A DNA stretch of 64,000 nucleotides, taken from positions 432,877-496,876 of the forward strand of contig NZ_LMUD01000002.1 in assembly GCF_009766095.1 (NCBI RefSeq). The letters are read 5' to 3'. The translations under genes and the position numbers were made by a program. Below are positions 10,901-18,140 of the stretch, one piece after another (position 1 is the stretch's first letter; each line of letters starts with the position of its first letter). The DNA comes from Granulicella sp. S190 (GTDB taxonomy: Bacteria; Acidobacteriota; Terriglobia; Terriglobales; Acidobacteriaceae). The notes under the pieces are model-generated. The model was not told where the DNA came from. It saw nothing but the letters and a program-made list of their open reading frames with translations, and did not search any database.

Positions 10901-11607
10901 CGGGCACGGTGGTCTTCAGTACTGGAGGTACCACGCTTGGCAGCGCAACGCTAAATGCATCCGGCATTGCTACTCTTACAACAAGTTTGGCGTTAGGCAC
11001 TTATAGTCCAATCGCTACCTATCAAGGAGACAACTTGTATTCGGGTTCTGTGTCGAATGTGACCTCTCTGACAGTAATTCGGGCGACCAACTTCACCATT
11101 GCTTTGAATCCGCCAACGATGCAGATGAAGACTACACAGCACAACACAGTTCAACTTACGCTCACTTCGATTCAGAACTTTACCGACTTGCTATCTCTTG
11201 GATGTGTCGGTCTGCCACGAGCAGCTACATGCACTTTTGCCTCAGATCAGGTATCACTCGACGCGAACGGCCACCAAACAATTAGTCTGACGATCGATAC
11301 GGGATCTCCACTGACCGCAGGAAGCATCGCAAAAACTGATGAGCCATCGGCCAGTAGAGTCGTACTTTCCTTTTTGCCAGGAGGACTCATTCTCGCCTTG
11401 TCGCTGTTGCGATCGCGGCGAGCGAATCGTCTGCTTAGCGGTCTTTTGCTAGCTATGCTCTTCACTGGAGCTATGGTGATTACGGGTTGCGGCGGACTCG
11501 ATGTCCACGGCACGCCCGCTGGTACCTACACCTTCAACGTGACCGCTATCGGAAGCAAGACAGCGGCAACCCAGTCTGCTCCGATGACCTTGACGGTGAG
11601 TCAGTGA
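4939..11607 (+). CDS. Giant secreted NHL-repeat and Ig-like-repeat protein (2222 residues)
   Basis: A long signal sequence (about 1-57, ending TYAYAS) is followed by a small beta domain. Six NHL repeats (about 168-507; repeating GDGGxA and GNLYIADSxNNRIRRV units) would form a six-bladed propeller. A linker leads to 15 tandem bacterial Ig-like domains (about 616-2050). Each is about 95 residues with the signature PTGxVTFxDG...LGTxxLNxxGxA...HxIxAxYxGD. The C-terminus holds a hydrophobic segment (about 2135-2185) with a lipobox-like ITGCGG, followed by another short beta segment. It is probably a surface-exposed or outer-membrane-associated adhesin or scaffold. A good Shine-Dalgarno supports the ATG. 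The stop overlaps the start of the next gene (TGATG). Confidence 0.88.
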   Translation: MLALVRFAKLFCLNLELALLTGFRRGLHESSERWSQVRLRSLFALMICALATYAYASPVTLPGVTAVGGVSAVQTVSVVVTVGGQLGKISALTGGVANLDFALSGTGTCLTGGALVVGQICSFPVTFSPKYPGQHIGAVVLFDASGMPLGNTWLVATASGPLALFVPGIINTVAGDESWIYRGDGLPATASPIFLPFGVAVDPAGNLFIADSSNNRIRRVDAASQLMSTFAGNGNAGNSGDGGLATLASLSLPTSVALDGAGNLYFADSNNHAIRMVTAVTGIITTVAGVLGSQGYSGDGGSAIHAHLDTPDSVAIDPVNGYLYIADSGNNVIRRVNLATGIISAFAGNHTAAYTGDGGPAINASLNGPWSATVGPDGQIYIADQNNHCVRKVALNGTISTIAGSGASGFSGDGGPASGAVLDSPAATTIDTAGNIYIADSGNNRVRKVNAATGEIDTVVGSDLESFSGDGGAANGAGMYGPYGMALDGSGNLYVSDVFHNRIRLVQSINAVLNFPTIRVQRVSGTQDEELENDGNAQLNISALNSGVNTQLDPVATTCSTSVPMASALNCIIGAQFAPTIIGNTVTGVITVTSDSPNSPQTLTLSGKVLTLDPSTITLNTSGSPSATGSLVTFTVAVTSTGVTPTGIVTFLDGSVTIGTATLNSAGVALFPTQSLASGTHVITASYAGDSNTAPGTSSAVTQIVKDGTSVSLSSSPNPSTPLASVTFSALVVGTSGIPTGSVSFLDGGVRLGTVNLDATGAASFSTSALIVGTHHITASYSGDANSIASTSSQLNQTVVASITTTTLITSNSDIPFGTSITFTANVVGTGSVTPTGTISFLDGTTTLGTLTLDSHGSAALVISSLSVGPHSIHAAYQGDANNGASTSPAVQQTIELIPTTTSVASNASNAPAGSSIQLTATIVPASSVPSSPITGTVTFMDGATTLGAGTVSGGSVTITLSSLAVGQHTILAIYGGSAIYAGSISSTITQKVQQAVTSGTLIASANPSIAGKSDTLTVSIMSNGGVPTGIVTFMDGTTVLGTAALNPQGVASFTVPSFSTGTHTITAVYGGDNNNLGTTPTLTLMVQQATTGIVLATSGSPSTAGLPITLSATVTGNGSAPTGSVTFYDGSVALGSSPINAAGLGTLSVSSLTVGSHSLTGAYSGDAYNGASVSPSITQVVVKATTTISLTASASTTPVGAPVQFTATVTGTSGALTGTVQFMDGSTVIGSPSLANGTAVFSTSSLIVGEHIITAVYLGDTDDRTSTSAGLTHIVSPVTTIALATSQNPISAGANVTFTAAVGGSNPVPTGIVTFHDGASTLAAVTLNAAGVAVFNTTSLAIGTHLITASYGGDSNNNAALSSTVSQSVQRATTQTAMAVSAVTSILNSAETLTVTVTGSGGIPGGLVTFLDGTSVLGTASLSANGSASLTVSSLSLGQHTLSASYAGDTNDNPSSSLAQTITVNKSAPSLTLVSSSNPSVAGLQVVFTSNLSGTTVAPTGNISFTDGTTVLGSSPIAANGIATFATSTLSVGQHTIVATYIGDANNGAATSVGVPQVIQQSTSAVTLSSNKNPALLGEVVTFAMTVSGTGSQPTGTVVLRDGANSIGTVGIDVNGLATISLSSLSIGAHTLIATYNGDSSHPGSVSVTVLETVLQQTATSLASSANPSLSGTSLTFTAVVSGIGGSPVTGTVAFRDGSSVIGTSIVGTAGVSTYTTNALSAGQHSIVATYSGDSVSQISSSSVLVQTVQNSNTTTVLSTSGTPSVAGTPLTLTAQVTGKGTAPSGPVNFEDGTTIIGTASVGVNGIATLTTSSLSAGQHILLAIYQGDGNTLTSTSNPVLQNIEQRTTVTLTAISSLGTVTGTSTGPSLVGSPITFTAVVTGRNATSLPTGSVSLSDGSSALATSSVNSAGIATFTVSTLVLGSHTLTASYGGDTQNFPGTSAALTEVIQLHASTNTLTIGSGTVIENKPFTLVATLQGDAAVPPSGTVVFSTGGTTLGSATLNASGIATLTTSLALGTYSPIATYQGDNLYSGSVSNVTSLTVIRATNFTIALNPPTMQMKTTQHNTVQLTLTSIQNFTDLLSLGCVGLPRAATCTFASDQVSLDANGHQTISLTIDTGSPLTAGSIAKTDEPSASRVVLSFLPGGLILALSLLRSRRANRLLSGLLLAMLFTGAMVITGCGGLDVHGTPAGTYTFNVTAIGSKTAATQSAPMTLTVSQ
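6785..11085 (+). repeat. 15 tandem Ig-like coding repeats (about 285 bp each)
   Basis: The YxGD motif recurs every 283-315 bp, at about 6990, 7275, 7566, 7860, 8143, 8427, 8710, 8992, 9276, 9560, 9845, 10130, 10417, 10735 and 11019. Copies are diverged at the DNA level but consistent in protein pattern, so this is old tandem duplication rather than a recent expansion. Confidence 0.85.
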
Positions 11608-12176
11608 TGATTCAACTTAATGGCTCACGGTCTCATTGGAGATTGGCTCGAGTGTTTGTTACTGTGTTGCTTTTCACCGCCGGGGCAACTCTAATTAAAG
11701 CTCAGGCAATAGCAACCGCTACGGGGCCCGGGCCGAGGTGGTTGGTCGGCGGGACCTACTCTTTTTTTGCAGCTGACTACGGCAAACGCGATCTTGGAGG
11801 CGGGTCTGGTTTCGTGGACTACACTCGTTCGGAGAAAGTCAGCTATGAAGCAGAGGTTCGTTTTCTTACTATTAACGAGGAAGTTGGCACGCATCAATCA
11901 ACTTACCTCATCGGAGGAAAATTTCCTTATCGCAAACGCTGGGCGACCGCATACGGTAAAGTTCTTATCGGAGACGGTCGTTTTCACTTTCCTTACGATT
12001 ACGCGGATGGAAGTTATTTTGTGCTCGCCCCTGGCGGGGGGGTCGATCTGGCGCTAGGAAGAAGCCGTTACAGTGTTCGATTGATTGATTTTGAATATCA
12101 ATGGTGGCTTAATTTTCCGTTTGGAACGTTGCGGCCATATGGAGCAAGCACTGGCTTCGCAGTTCACTTTCATTAG
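11607..12176 (+). CDS. Small outer-membrane beta-barrel protein coupled to the giant surface protein
   Basis: The ATG at 11607 overlaps the stop of the giant gene in TGATG, which implies translational coupling; larger upstream-extended frames were therefore rejected. The 189-residue product has a signal peptide (about 1-32, ending LIKAQ) and a mature barrel with strands such as YGKVLIGDGRF and LAPGGGVDLALGRSRY, ending GFAVHFH. It resembles the barrel at 2035-2637. The coupling suggests a role in surface display or anchoring of the Ig-like protein, but this is inference. Confidence 0.75.
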   Translation: MIQLNGSRSHWRLARVFVTVLLFTAGATLIKAQAIATATGPGPRWLVGGTYSFFAADYGKRDLGGGSGFVDYTRSEKVSYEAEVRFLTINEEVGTHQSTYLIGGKFPYRKRWATAYGKVLIGDGRFHFPYDYADGSYFVLAPGGGVDLALGRSRYSVRLIDFEYQWWLNFPFGTLRPYGASTGFAVHFH

Positions 12177-12252
12177 ACATCGTGTGTTGATAAGCCGCTT
12201 GTCAAGGCAGGAAAATTTGCATTGCTTGTACTTGACTTACGAAATTGAAGAG

Positions 12253-13368
12253 TCATTTATTCGATGCCGGAGCAGTGACCACAGCTACGAGTGAGTCAGC
12301 ACAGCCGTAGTAGAGAAACCATTCATTATGAAAGTAAACTAGACCCTCGGCAAAGGTTGTCCCGGCGGGGTATTGTCCAGTTTTTTCATAGCTCTTAGTC
12401 GGTTTCAGAACAGGATGCTCGGTCTGTTTGATAAGTCGGGCGGGATCATGACTATCGAAAAGAGCTTCTCCGGCTGCGTAAGCGTTAGGCCCCATATCTG
12501 GATCACCGCCGGTTGCAGCATTCTTCCCGTTATAGAGAACAACAATTCCGGCGGAGGTGAGTATCGGTGGAGGACCTGTTTCTGGAAATGTGCTATCGAA
12601 ATGCTGCGGGCGCGGGCGCAGTACTTCAATGAGATCTGCTTGTTTATTTTCTAGTGGACTCCAATGAATGAGGTCTTTTGAAGTCGCAAGATGAATAGCT
12701 CCTTCGCCCCAATACATCCAGTATTTGCCTTTGATTTTGACAGCGATGAGGCGGCTATTGTTTAACTGTGTCACAATTCCTGCCGACTTATATTTGAGCT
12801 GAATATACTTACCGTCCGATGCACTTGCGAATGCAGGGCCAAATTTTTTCCAGTGAATCAGATCGGATGAGGTCGCAATTCCCACAGAATAAGTGTTGCG
12901 GTTCCATTGAGTGTAGGTCAAAACATAAACTCCCGTACTTGTTTCGACTATGCGTGGATCTTCGACACCTCCCGGCCATTCACGAGATTGTTGATTGTCT
13001 TTTGCGGGATAGAAAACAGGCTGGTCACGTCTTATGAAATGAATACCGTCATCGCTCTCAGCTAAGCCGAGCCGCGAAGTATGTTCGCCTATCTGCATGG
13101 TGCCAGAGGCATCTTCTGCACGGTACAGTACGTAAATTTTTCCGTCTCTGACGATAGCGGCGGGATTGAAGGTATGGAGAGTCTCCCAGTGAACTGGGGC
13201 CTCAAGAACGGGATCAAAGAAAAATGTGCTGGGGTCAGGAGTGATGACAGGATTTCCGTTTGCTGGACGACTGAAGGGCCCCATCTCCCATGGCACTGCA
13301 CTTTGTCCAGAGAGAGGACTCGCGATGAACCATGTCCCAACTAACACCAACAAGTCGATTATCTTCAT
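12253..13368 (-). CDS. Secreted GH130-like beta-propeller glycosidase/phosphorylase
   Basis: The 371-residue product (ATG at 13368; a GTG at 13419 is possible) starts with a signal peptide ending near PLSGQ. It then folds as a five-bladed-propeller glycoside-active protein: HTFNPAAIVRDGKIYVLYRAED, GLAESDDGIHF and especially GGVEDPRI, the GH130 signature. GH130 enzymes act on beta-mannosides (phosphorolysis with inorganic phosphate, or hydrolysis). Being exported, this one is more likely a hydrolase or transglycosidase. It is the last gene of locus A, 95 bp after the small secreted protein. GH43/GH117-like relatives are an alternative. Confidence 0.75.
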   Translation of the reverse strand: MKIIDLLVLVGTWFIASPLSGQSAVPWEMGPFSRPANGNPVITPDPSTFFFDPVLEAPVHWETLHTFNPAAIVRDGKIYVLYRAEDASGTMQIGEHTSRLGLAESDDGIHFIRRDQPVFYPAKDNQQSREWPGGVEDPRIVETSTGVYVLTYTQWNRNTYSVGIATSSDLIHWKKFGPAFASASDGKYIQLKYKSAGIVTQLNNSRLIAVKIKGKYWMYWGEGAIHLATSKDLIHWSPLENKQADLIEVLRPRPQHFDSTFPETGPPPILTSAGIVVLYNGKNAATGGDPDMGPNAYAAGEALFDSHDPARLIKQTEHPVLKPTKSYEKTGQYPAGTTFAEGLVYFHNEWFLYYGCADSLVAVVTAPASNK

Positions 13369-13463
13369 AACTACAAAGTATAGGCCAGTAGAGTTTGAGC
13401 TTTTGAAGCGCCGGTTCACACGCTAAATATGGAGTTAGGCGAATCGTCACAACGTTCAGACCG

Positions 13464-14000
13464 TTATCTAGATGCCTGTTTTATGGTGTATGGAACTGAA
13501 AAGCGGCCAATCTGCAGGATAGAGTTACTCGAAGGAGGCCATATGCGAAAAGATTCAACGCGTGAACCGTTTGCTAAGTGATGAGCCACAGTGATCCCAC
13601 GTGGGTCCCCGCTTAAGGCGTCATAAAATTTGACAAGAAGTGTATCTTCACTTCGCTGCCAGCCGATGACATAGTTACCGATCGGTAAGGTTACGTCTCC
13701 AAAGGTTATGGGGGACTGCACTAAAAGGTAGTGAGAATACTTACCATCGGCCGAATAGCCAGCTGTGATCAGAACAACTCCGGCGATAATATTCCCATGT
13801 GAGTCAGTGATGCCCGATGCAGTACGCATCTCCGTTTCGATTCGTTCTTTTTCTACCGACGCACGAGCTGGCAAAGCGTTCTGCAACTCCGCGGGAGTAG
13901 CGACGCGCCAGGAAGACTGCGGTTGAGCCAAGATAAAAGGCGATAGCAAAAAGTTCAGAAACAAAACTAAGAGAGACGATCGCATTGGATATGATCTCAT
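13464..14000 (-). CDS. Small secreted protein of locus A (paralog 2), unknown function
   Basis: This 178-residue protein starts at 14000 in an ATGA overlap with the stop of the response-regulator gene. It has a Sec signal peptide (about 6-25, ending FILAQ). The middle reads LITAGYSADGKYSHYLLVQSPI and is followed by GNYVIGWQ, a beta-rich pattern. The same order appears in the product at 25845-26429 (AGYSSSV, YLITETPI, GAYGCGF), so I regard them as distant paralogs. No enzymatic motif is visible. The overlap with a two-component system suggests it is co-produced with, or reports to, that system. Confidence 0.7.
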   Translation of the reverse strand: MRSYPMRSSLLVLFLNFLLSPFILAQPQSSWRVATPAELQNALPARASVEKERIETEMRTASGITDSHGNIIAGVVLITAGYSADGKYSHYLLVQSPITFGDVTLPIGNYVIGWQRSEDTLLVKFYDALSGDPRGITVAHHLANGSRVESFRIWPPSSNSILQIGRFSVPYTIKQASR

Positions 14001-14623
14001 TTGAGGTGAACTATGCCGCGCTGAAGAGCGACAGTTGCGGCATGAGTGCGATCGCTGACACCGAGTTTGCCGAGCAGGCTATTGATATGAGACTTGACGG
14101 TCGCTTCGGTGATATGAAGATCGAAGGCTATGTCCTTATTTGCACGGCCTGCCACTATGCGTTCCAGAACTCTCAGCTCACGGTTAGTCAGGGCCTGCGT
14201 GCTCATGCGTTCAGCCAGTTTTTCTGCGATGGCTGGCGAGATCAAGGTTTTTCCGCTATGCACAGCCTGAATGGTCGAGATGAGTTCTTCGACGGTCATG
14301 CCCTTAAGAAGATAGGCTTTCGCGCCAGCTTGGAGAGAACGGAAGATGTCTTCGTCTCCGTCGAATGTGGTAAGCACAATAAATCTTGCGCTTGGGTCGT
14401 CGGTACGAATCTTCAGGATAGAATCAACCCCCCCGAGATTCGGAAGCTGCAAATCCATCAGCGTGACATCCGGCCGCAAGTTTCGATAAAGTTCGACAGC
14501 CTGGAGACCGTCGCTGGCTTCTCCCACAACCTCTATGCCGGGCATGATATTGAGTAATGCGACGAGGCCCTGACGAACGACGTGATGGTCATCTACTATA
14601 AGAATGCGAATCCGTTCAGCCAT
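13997..14623 (-). CDS. NarL/FixJ-family response regulator
   Basis: The 208-residue protein has a receiver domain (1-120) with the acidic pair at 11-12, phospho-acceptor Asp57 in LMDLQLP and Lys in YLLKGMT. A LuxR-type helix-turn-helix follows at about 140-200 (LTNRELRVLERIVAGRANKDIA, ATVKSHINSLLGKLG). It starts 8 bp inside the sensor-kinase gene, so the pair is translationally coupled and is certainly cognate. Its likely targets are the locus A genes, which is an inference from position. Confidence 0.95.
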   Translation of the reverse strand: MAERIRILIVDDHHVVRQGLVALLNIMPGIEVVGEASDGLQAVELYRNLRPDVTLMDLQLPNLGGVDSILKIRTDDPSARFIVLTTFDGDEDIFRSLQAGAKAYLLKGMTVEELISTIQAVHSGKTLISPAIAEKLAERMSTQALTNRELRVLERIVAGRANKDIAFDLHITEATVKSHINSLLGKLGVSDRTHAATVALQRGIVHLK

Positions 14624-17564
14624 TAGATGTGGCCCCTTTTTCTTCAGCGATCGGTACTTCCAACATAACTTTGGTCCCAGTTCCGGAGACGCCTTCTACT
14701 ATAAGTTGGGCGTGAATCTGAGCTGCTCGCTCGCGCATACCTTGAAGGCCGAAGTGTCCATTCTTCGAAACGGCTTTCTCAACCAAATTGAAACCGCAGC
14801 CGTCGTCAGAGATGACTAATATCAATCGTTTTGGATCGTAACGAAGATCTATCAATACTTGGGTGGCGCTCGCGTGGCGCGAAACATTTTCCAGGGATTC
14901 CTGTGCTATACGAAAAACCTCATCTTCTAATGAGCGTACCAAAGGCCGATACGAGCCGGTGATGTTGAGGTGGGCATTCAGCCCTTTTTTATTCCACTGT
15001 TCGACGAGGCTTGTGAAACGTGTAGGTAAACTCTCTTGCGTAACTACAGCTCGAAGATTCCAGATGCTTCGACGCGCTTCTGCAAGTCCCTCGCGTACAT
15101 AAACTCGAGTTCGGTCGATCTGCTGACTGGCGGCGGAGATCTTGGATTGAGCGAGAAGTTGACCGGCAATTTCGAGTTGAACCGAGACGCCAACGAAGCT
15201 TTGGGCCAATGTATCGTGGATTTCCCTAGCCATGCGGTTTCGCTCGGCCAGGACCGCCTGAAACCGTGATTGAAGACCTCGAACACGGATGCGGTACAAG
15301 AAAAACGTGAGGGCCGCGACTGCAACGAGGATCAAAAGTAGAAACCAAAAGCGGCGGTAGAACGGAGGTTGTACGTAGAAAGAAATCTGCGCTCCTATCT
15401 CATTCCATACACCATCGTTATTTGCTGCTTGCACGCGAAATCGATATCGGCGCGGCGGCAGGTTAGTGTAGTAAGCAATACGGCGTGAACCCACTTCGTT
15501 CCATTCCTTATCAAAGCCCTCAAGAATGTAACGGTAGTGAACTTTAGCTGGAGCTGTGTAGCTAAGGCCGGCGTATTCAACTACAAAGTTGATGTGACCT
15601 GATGTAACGTTTTGTTCTGCGCGTGTTATCGGTAGGTCGACCCCATCTGTGGTGAATCTTTCGATGACGACTGGTGGAGGAACAGCGTTTTTTACCGAAT
15701 GTTTGGGATCTGTGATAGCAACACCCCTTCTGGTTGCAAACCAGAGTAGTCCGTCTTTTGCCCTATAAGCAGATGGATGGCCAACTGCGATAGATTCTTC
15801 GGTAGGCATGCCATCAGCGCGTCCATAGGTCACTGGATGGGGATTACAGGTAGAAGAGGAGCCGCATTTGATAAGCAGAGAAGCAGAAACTTTAGTGATA
15901 CCGCGGTCGGAGCTAAGCCAAAGATTGCCAAGGTCGTCTTCGATGATCGAGTCTATAGTTTGCGGTAAATCCTTTCGATGTAAAGAGGTGAAGCCGATTC
16001 CCGATAAGACGTTGAGGCCCTCTCCTTTTGTTCCAATCCATAACATTCCGTTCGGACCTTCCGCAAGAGAAGTAATGGTATCGCCGGAGAGTCCACTGAT
16101 TTTTGTAAATGTCGCTATTTCGCTGTTTTGAATGCGCGAAAGGCCATTGAGCGTACCGATCCACAAAGTGTGAGAGTTGGAGGCATGGGACAGAAGAAGG
16201 GCACCAACAAGATCGCTTCCGAGACCGTCGGCCCGTGTAAGGGTGACGAACCGACCGTTCTGCCAGTGCGCAAGGCCACGACGTGTTCCAACCCAGAGAG
16301 AGCCGTCATCATCCATGAGAATCGATCGGATCAAGTCGTCGGGTAGTCCGTCAGCAGAGGTGTAGTTCTGAACCTTTGTACCGTGGATGTGATTTAAGCC
16401 GTCAGGGGTCCCTACCCAAACGCTGCCGTCCGCTCCTGCCGCTAATGACAGAATGGTTTCACTAAGAAGACCGGTTTGAGTAGAAAAGTGGTGAACGATA
16501 CCAGCGTGCCAGCTATCGAGTCCATTGCTACTAGTCCCGACCCATATTGAACCATCGGTTGTCTGTGTGATCGCTGTGATTGCATGATCAGAGATCCGCT
16601 CGATAGTGCGAAAATTTTGCTGACGCAAGATGTTAAGGCCGCCTGTTTCTGTTCCTACCCAAAGGTTTCCCTCCTTGTCCTGCATGAGAGAAAGAATACT
16701 GCTGCCACCAAGGGCTGAGATGGCTCGCGGGCTCTTCGTACCGTCGAGTACGAAGAGCCCTTTGTCAGTACCTATCCATAATTCTCCTTGTGAACCGGCG
16801 AGTACAGATTGGATGTGTGAGTTCGGAAGTTTACTATCTCGAAGCAGGGGGGAGCTCTGACCATTTTGCAACAGGAGGAGGCTCTTCTTAGTCTGGTACC
16901 AGAGACTGTGGTCGGGCATAAGACCGATGCCTATGATCTTCGTCTCTTCAGAGGCGTGCAAAAGCGATTGGGGAATGACGCGGCTATTTTGGTATTGAAA
17001 GATACTGGAACCGGATGCGATTCGAACGATGCCGTCGTCAGCACGGACCATCGCGGAGGGGATGGCTGAGGATGGAAATAATAAGGGGGAGGACTGCTTG
17101 CCGTCGAAGCGACTGATGCCATTGGTTGTAAGCACTAAAAGAAAACCGTCGTCTGATATAGCAAGGTTAGTTATGCGACCAGAGGGCAATCCATCCCCTG
17201 CAAAATAACGGCGGAATCTTCCCCCGATGTATTGAATGAGACCATCGGCAGTTCCGATCCAAAGAGCTCCAGAATGATCTTGAGCAAAACAGCAGGTGTC
17301 ATCACTTGTAAATGCAGGCGTGTTCTCTAGATTGAATATCTTGAAGTCAATACCATTGAAGCGAGCTATACCACCCTCGGTTGCAATCCAGATGTAACCG
17401 TCGGAGGCTTGAAAGATCTGATGGACACTGTTTTGAGGAAGACCGTTTTCCGTTGACCAGGATTGATGGCCTAGGTTCTCTTCCTGACAGGGAGACGGAG
17501 TTCCAAGCAAAATCCACAGAGTGGCAAAGCTCGATACGAAATGGAGATACTGACGTAGATTCAT
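14616..17564 (-). CDS. Hybrid-free sensor histidine kinase with periplasmic beta-propeller (Reg_prop/Y_Y_Y)
   Basis: The 982-residue sensor opens with a signal or anchor helix. A very large periplasmic region (about 30-690) is made of Reg_prop repeats (SDDGxLWVGTRRGL, GPNGMLWIGTKGEGL), expected to form two seven-bladed propellers. A Y_Y_Y domain follows (LPPRRYRFRVQAANNDGVWNE), then one transmembrane helix (FWFLLLILVAVAALTFFLY). The HisKA_3 dimerisation domain has the phospho-His in REIHDTLAQ (about residue 783), and a HATPase_c domain (SDDGCGF) completes it. This architecture usually senses periplasmic carbohydrates. A TTG at 17576 is an alternative start. Confidence 0.92.
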   Translation of the reverse strand: MNLRQYLHFVSSFATLWILLGTPSPCQEENLGHQSWSTENGLPQNSVHQIFQASDGYIWIATEGGIARFNGIDFKIFNLENTPAFTSDDTCCFAQDHSGALWIGTADGLIQYIGGRFRRYFAGDGLPSGRITNLAISDDGFLLVLTTNGISRFDGKQSSPLLFPSSAIPSAMVRADDGIVRIASGSSIFQYQNSRVIPQSLLHASEETKIIGIGLMPDHSLWYQTKKSLLLLQNGQSSPLLRDSKLPNSHIQSVLAGSQGELWIGTDKGLFVLDGTKSPRAISALGGSSILSLMQDKEGNLWVGTETGGLNILRQQNFRTIERISDHAITAITQTTDGSIWVGTSSNGLDSWHAGIVHHFSTQTGLLSETILSLAAGADGSVWVGTPDGLNHIHGTKVQNYTSADGLPDDLIRSILMDDDGSLWVGTRRGLAHWQNGRFVTLTRADGLGSDLVGALLLSHASNSHTLWIGTLNGLSRIQNSEIATFTKISGLSGDTITSLAEGPNGMLWIGTKGEGLNVLSGIGFTSLHRKDLPQTIDSIIEDDLGNLWLSSDRGITKVSASLLIKCGSSSTCNPHPVTYGRADGMPTEESIAVGHPSAYRAKDGLLWFATRRGVAITDPKHSVKNAVPPPVVIERFTTDGVDLPITRAEQNVTSGHINFVVEYAGLSYTAPAKVHYRYILEGFDKEWNEVGSRRIAYYTNLPPRRYRFRVQAANNDGVWNEIGAQISFYVQPPFYRRFWFLLLILVAVAALTFFLYRIRVRGLQSRFQAVLAERNRMAREIHDTLAQSFVGVSVQLEIAGQLLAQSKISAASQQIDRTRVYVREGLAEARRSIWNLRAVVTQESLPTRFTSLVEQWNKKGLNAHLNITGSYRPLVRSLEDEVFRIAQESLENVSRHASATQVLIDLRYDPKRLILVISDDGCGFNLVEKAVSKNGHFGLQGMRERAAQIHAQLIVEGVSGTGTKVMLEVPIAEEKGATSNG

Positions 17565-17645
17565 GCGGAGGTTCAATGCATGCGAAGAGTGAGAACATCA
17601 TTGCTTCAGTCTGAATAATAATCACTGACCTAAGAACATGTACTG

Positions 17646-17960
17646 CTATTTCGGCTTGTCATGACAGGAGCGGAGATAGTAGACAAGGTCGTCCACTTCA
17701 GATTTTTTCAGAATCTTGGCGAAAGATGGCATCTCGCTCCCTCCTTGAAGTATTTGGCCGCGAATCTTTGAGGATTTCAATGTGAGTCCTACTCCGGATA
17801 GATCTGGCCCCTTTGTACCGCCTTGTCCCCGAATAGTGTGGCAATGCTGACATCCGTTATCTACGAAGATTGCTGCTCCGCGTTGTTCGGCTGCAGATGA
17901 CGCAAACGCTGGAACGCAAGCCATTGCTATTAGTGTTAGCACGATACCAAGCGAATTCAT
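17646..17960 (-). CDS. Secreted monoheme cytochrome c
   Basis: The 104-residue protein has a signal peptide (1-20, ending AFA). Its single heme site is CQHCH (Cys37-Cys40-His41), and a distal Met ligand is likely Met77 in GGSEMPSF. It is a class I cytochrome c of the size used as a periplasmic electron shuttle. The longer frame to 18107 was rejected because it lacks the signal sequence at its N-terminus. It lies between a CRTAC1 gene and the sensor kinase on the same strand. Its electron partner is unknown. Confidence 0.88.
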   Translation of the reverse strand: MNSLGIVLTLIAMACVPAFASSAAEQRGAAIFVDNGCQHCHTIRGQGGTKGPDLSGVGLTLKSSKIRGQILQGGSEMPSFAKILKKSEVDDLVYYLRSCHDKPK

Positions 17961-18140
17961 TGAGGAGAAGTTTCTATTAGGGCAATGGCATTCGAGGTTG
18001 GCCTCGTGAATGTGTTTCAAGATACCATCTCCAATGGACTTAGTTGTTTGCGAAAATCTTGAATTGCTTTGAAAACTAGATGCACGCGACCGGTCATCGA
18101 CGATCAATCGATGATTATGATTCGAGCTACGGATTTCGAG

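Noticed and set aside
6785-11085. Regularly spaced repeats that might suggest a CRISPR array
   Set aside because: The period is about 285 bp, the units are diverged and translate into Ig-like domains in one frame; no short identical repeats with unique spacers exist.
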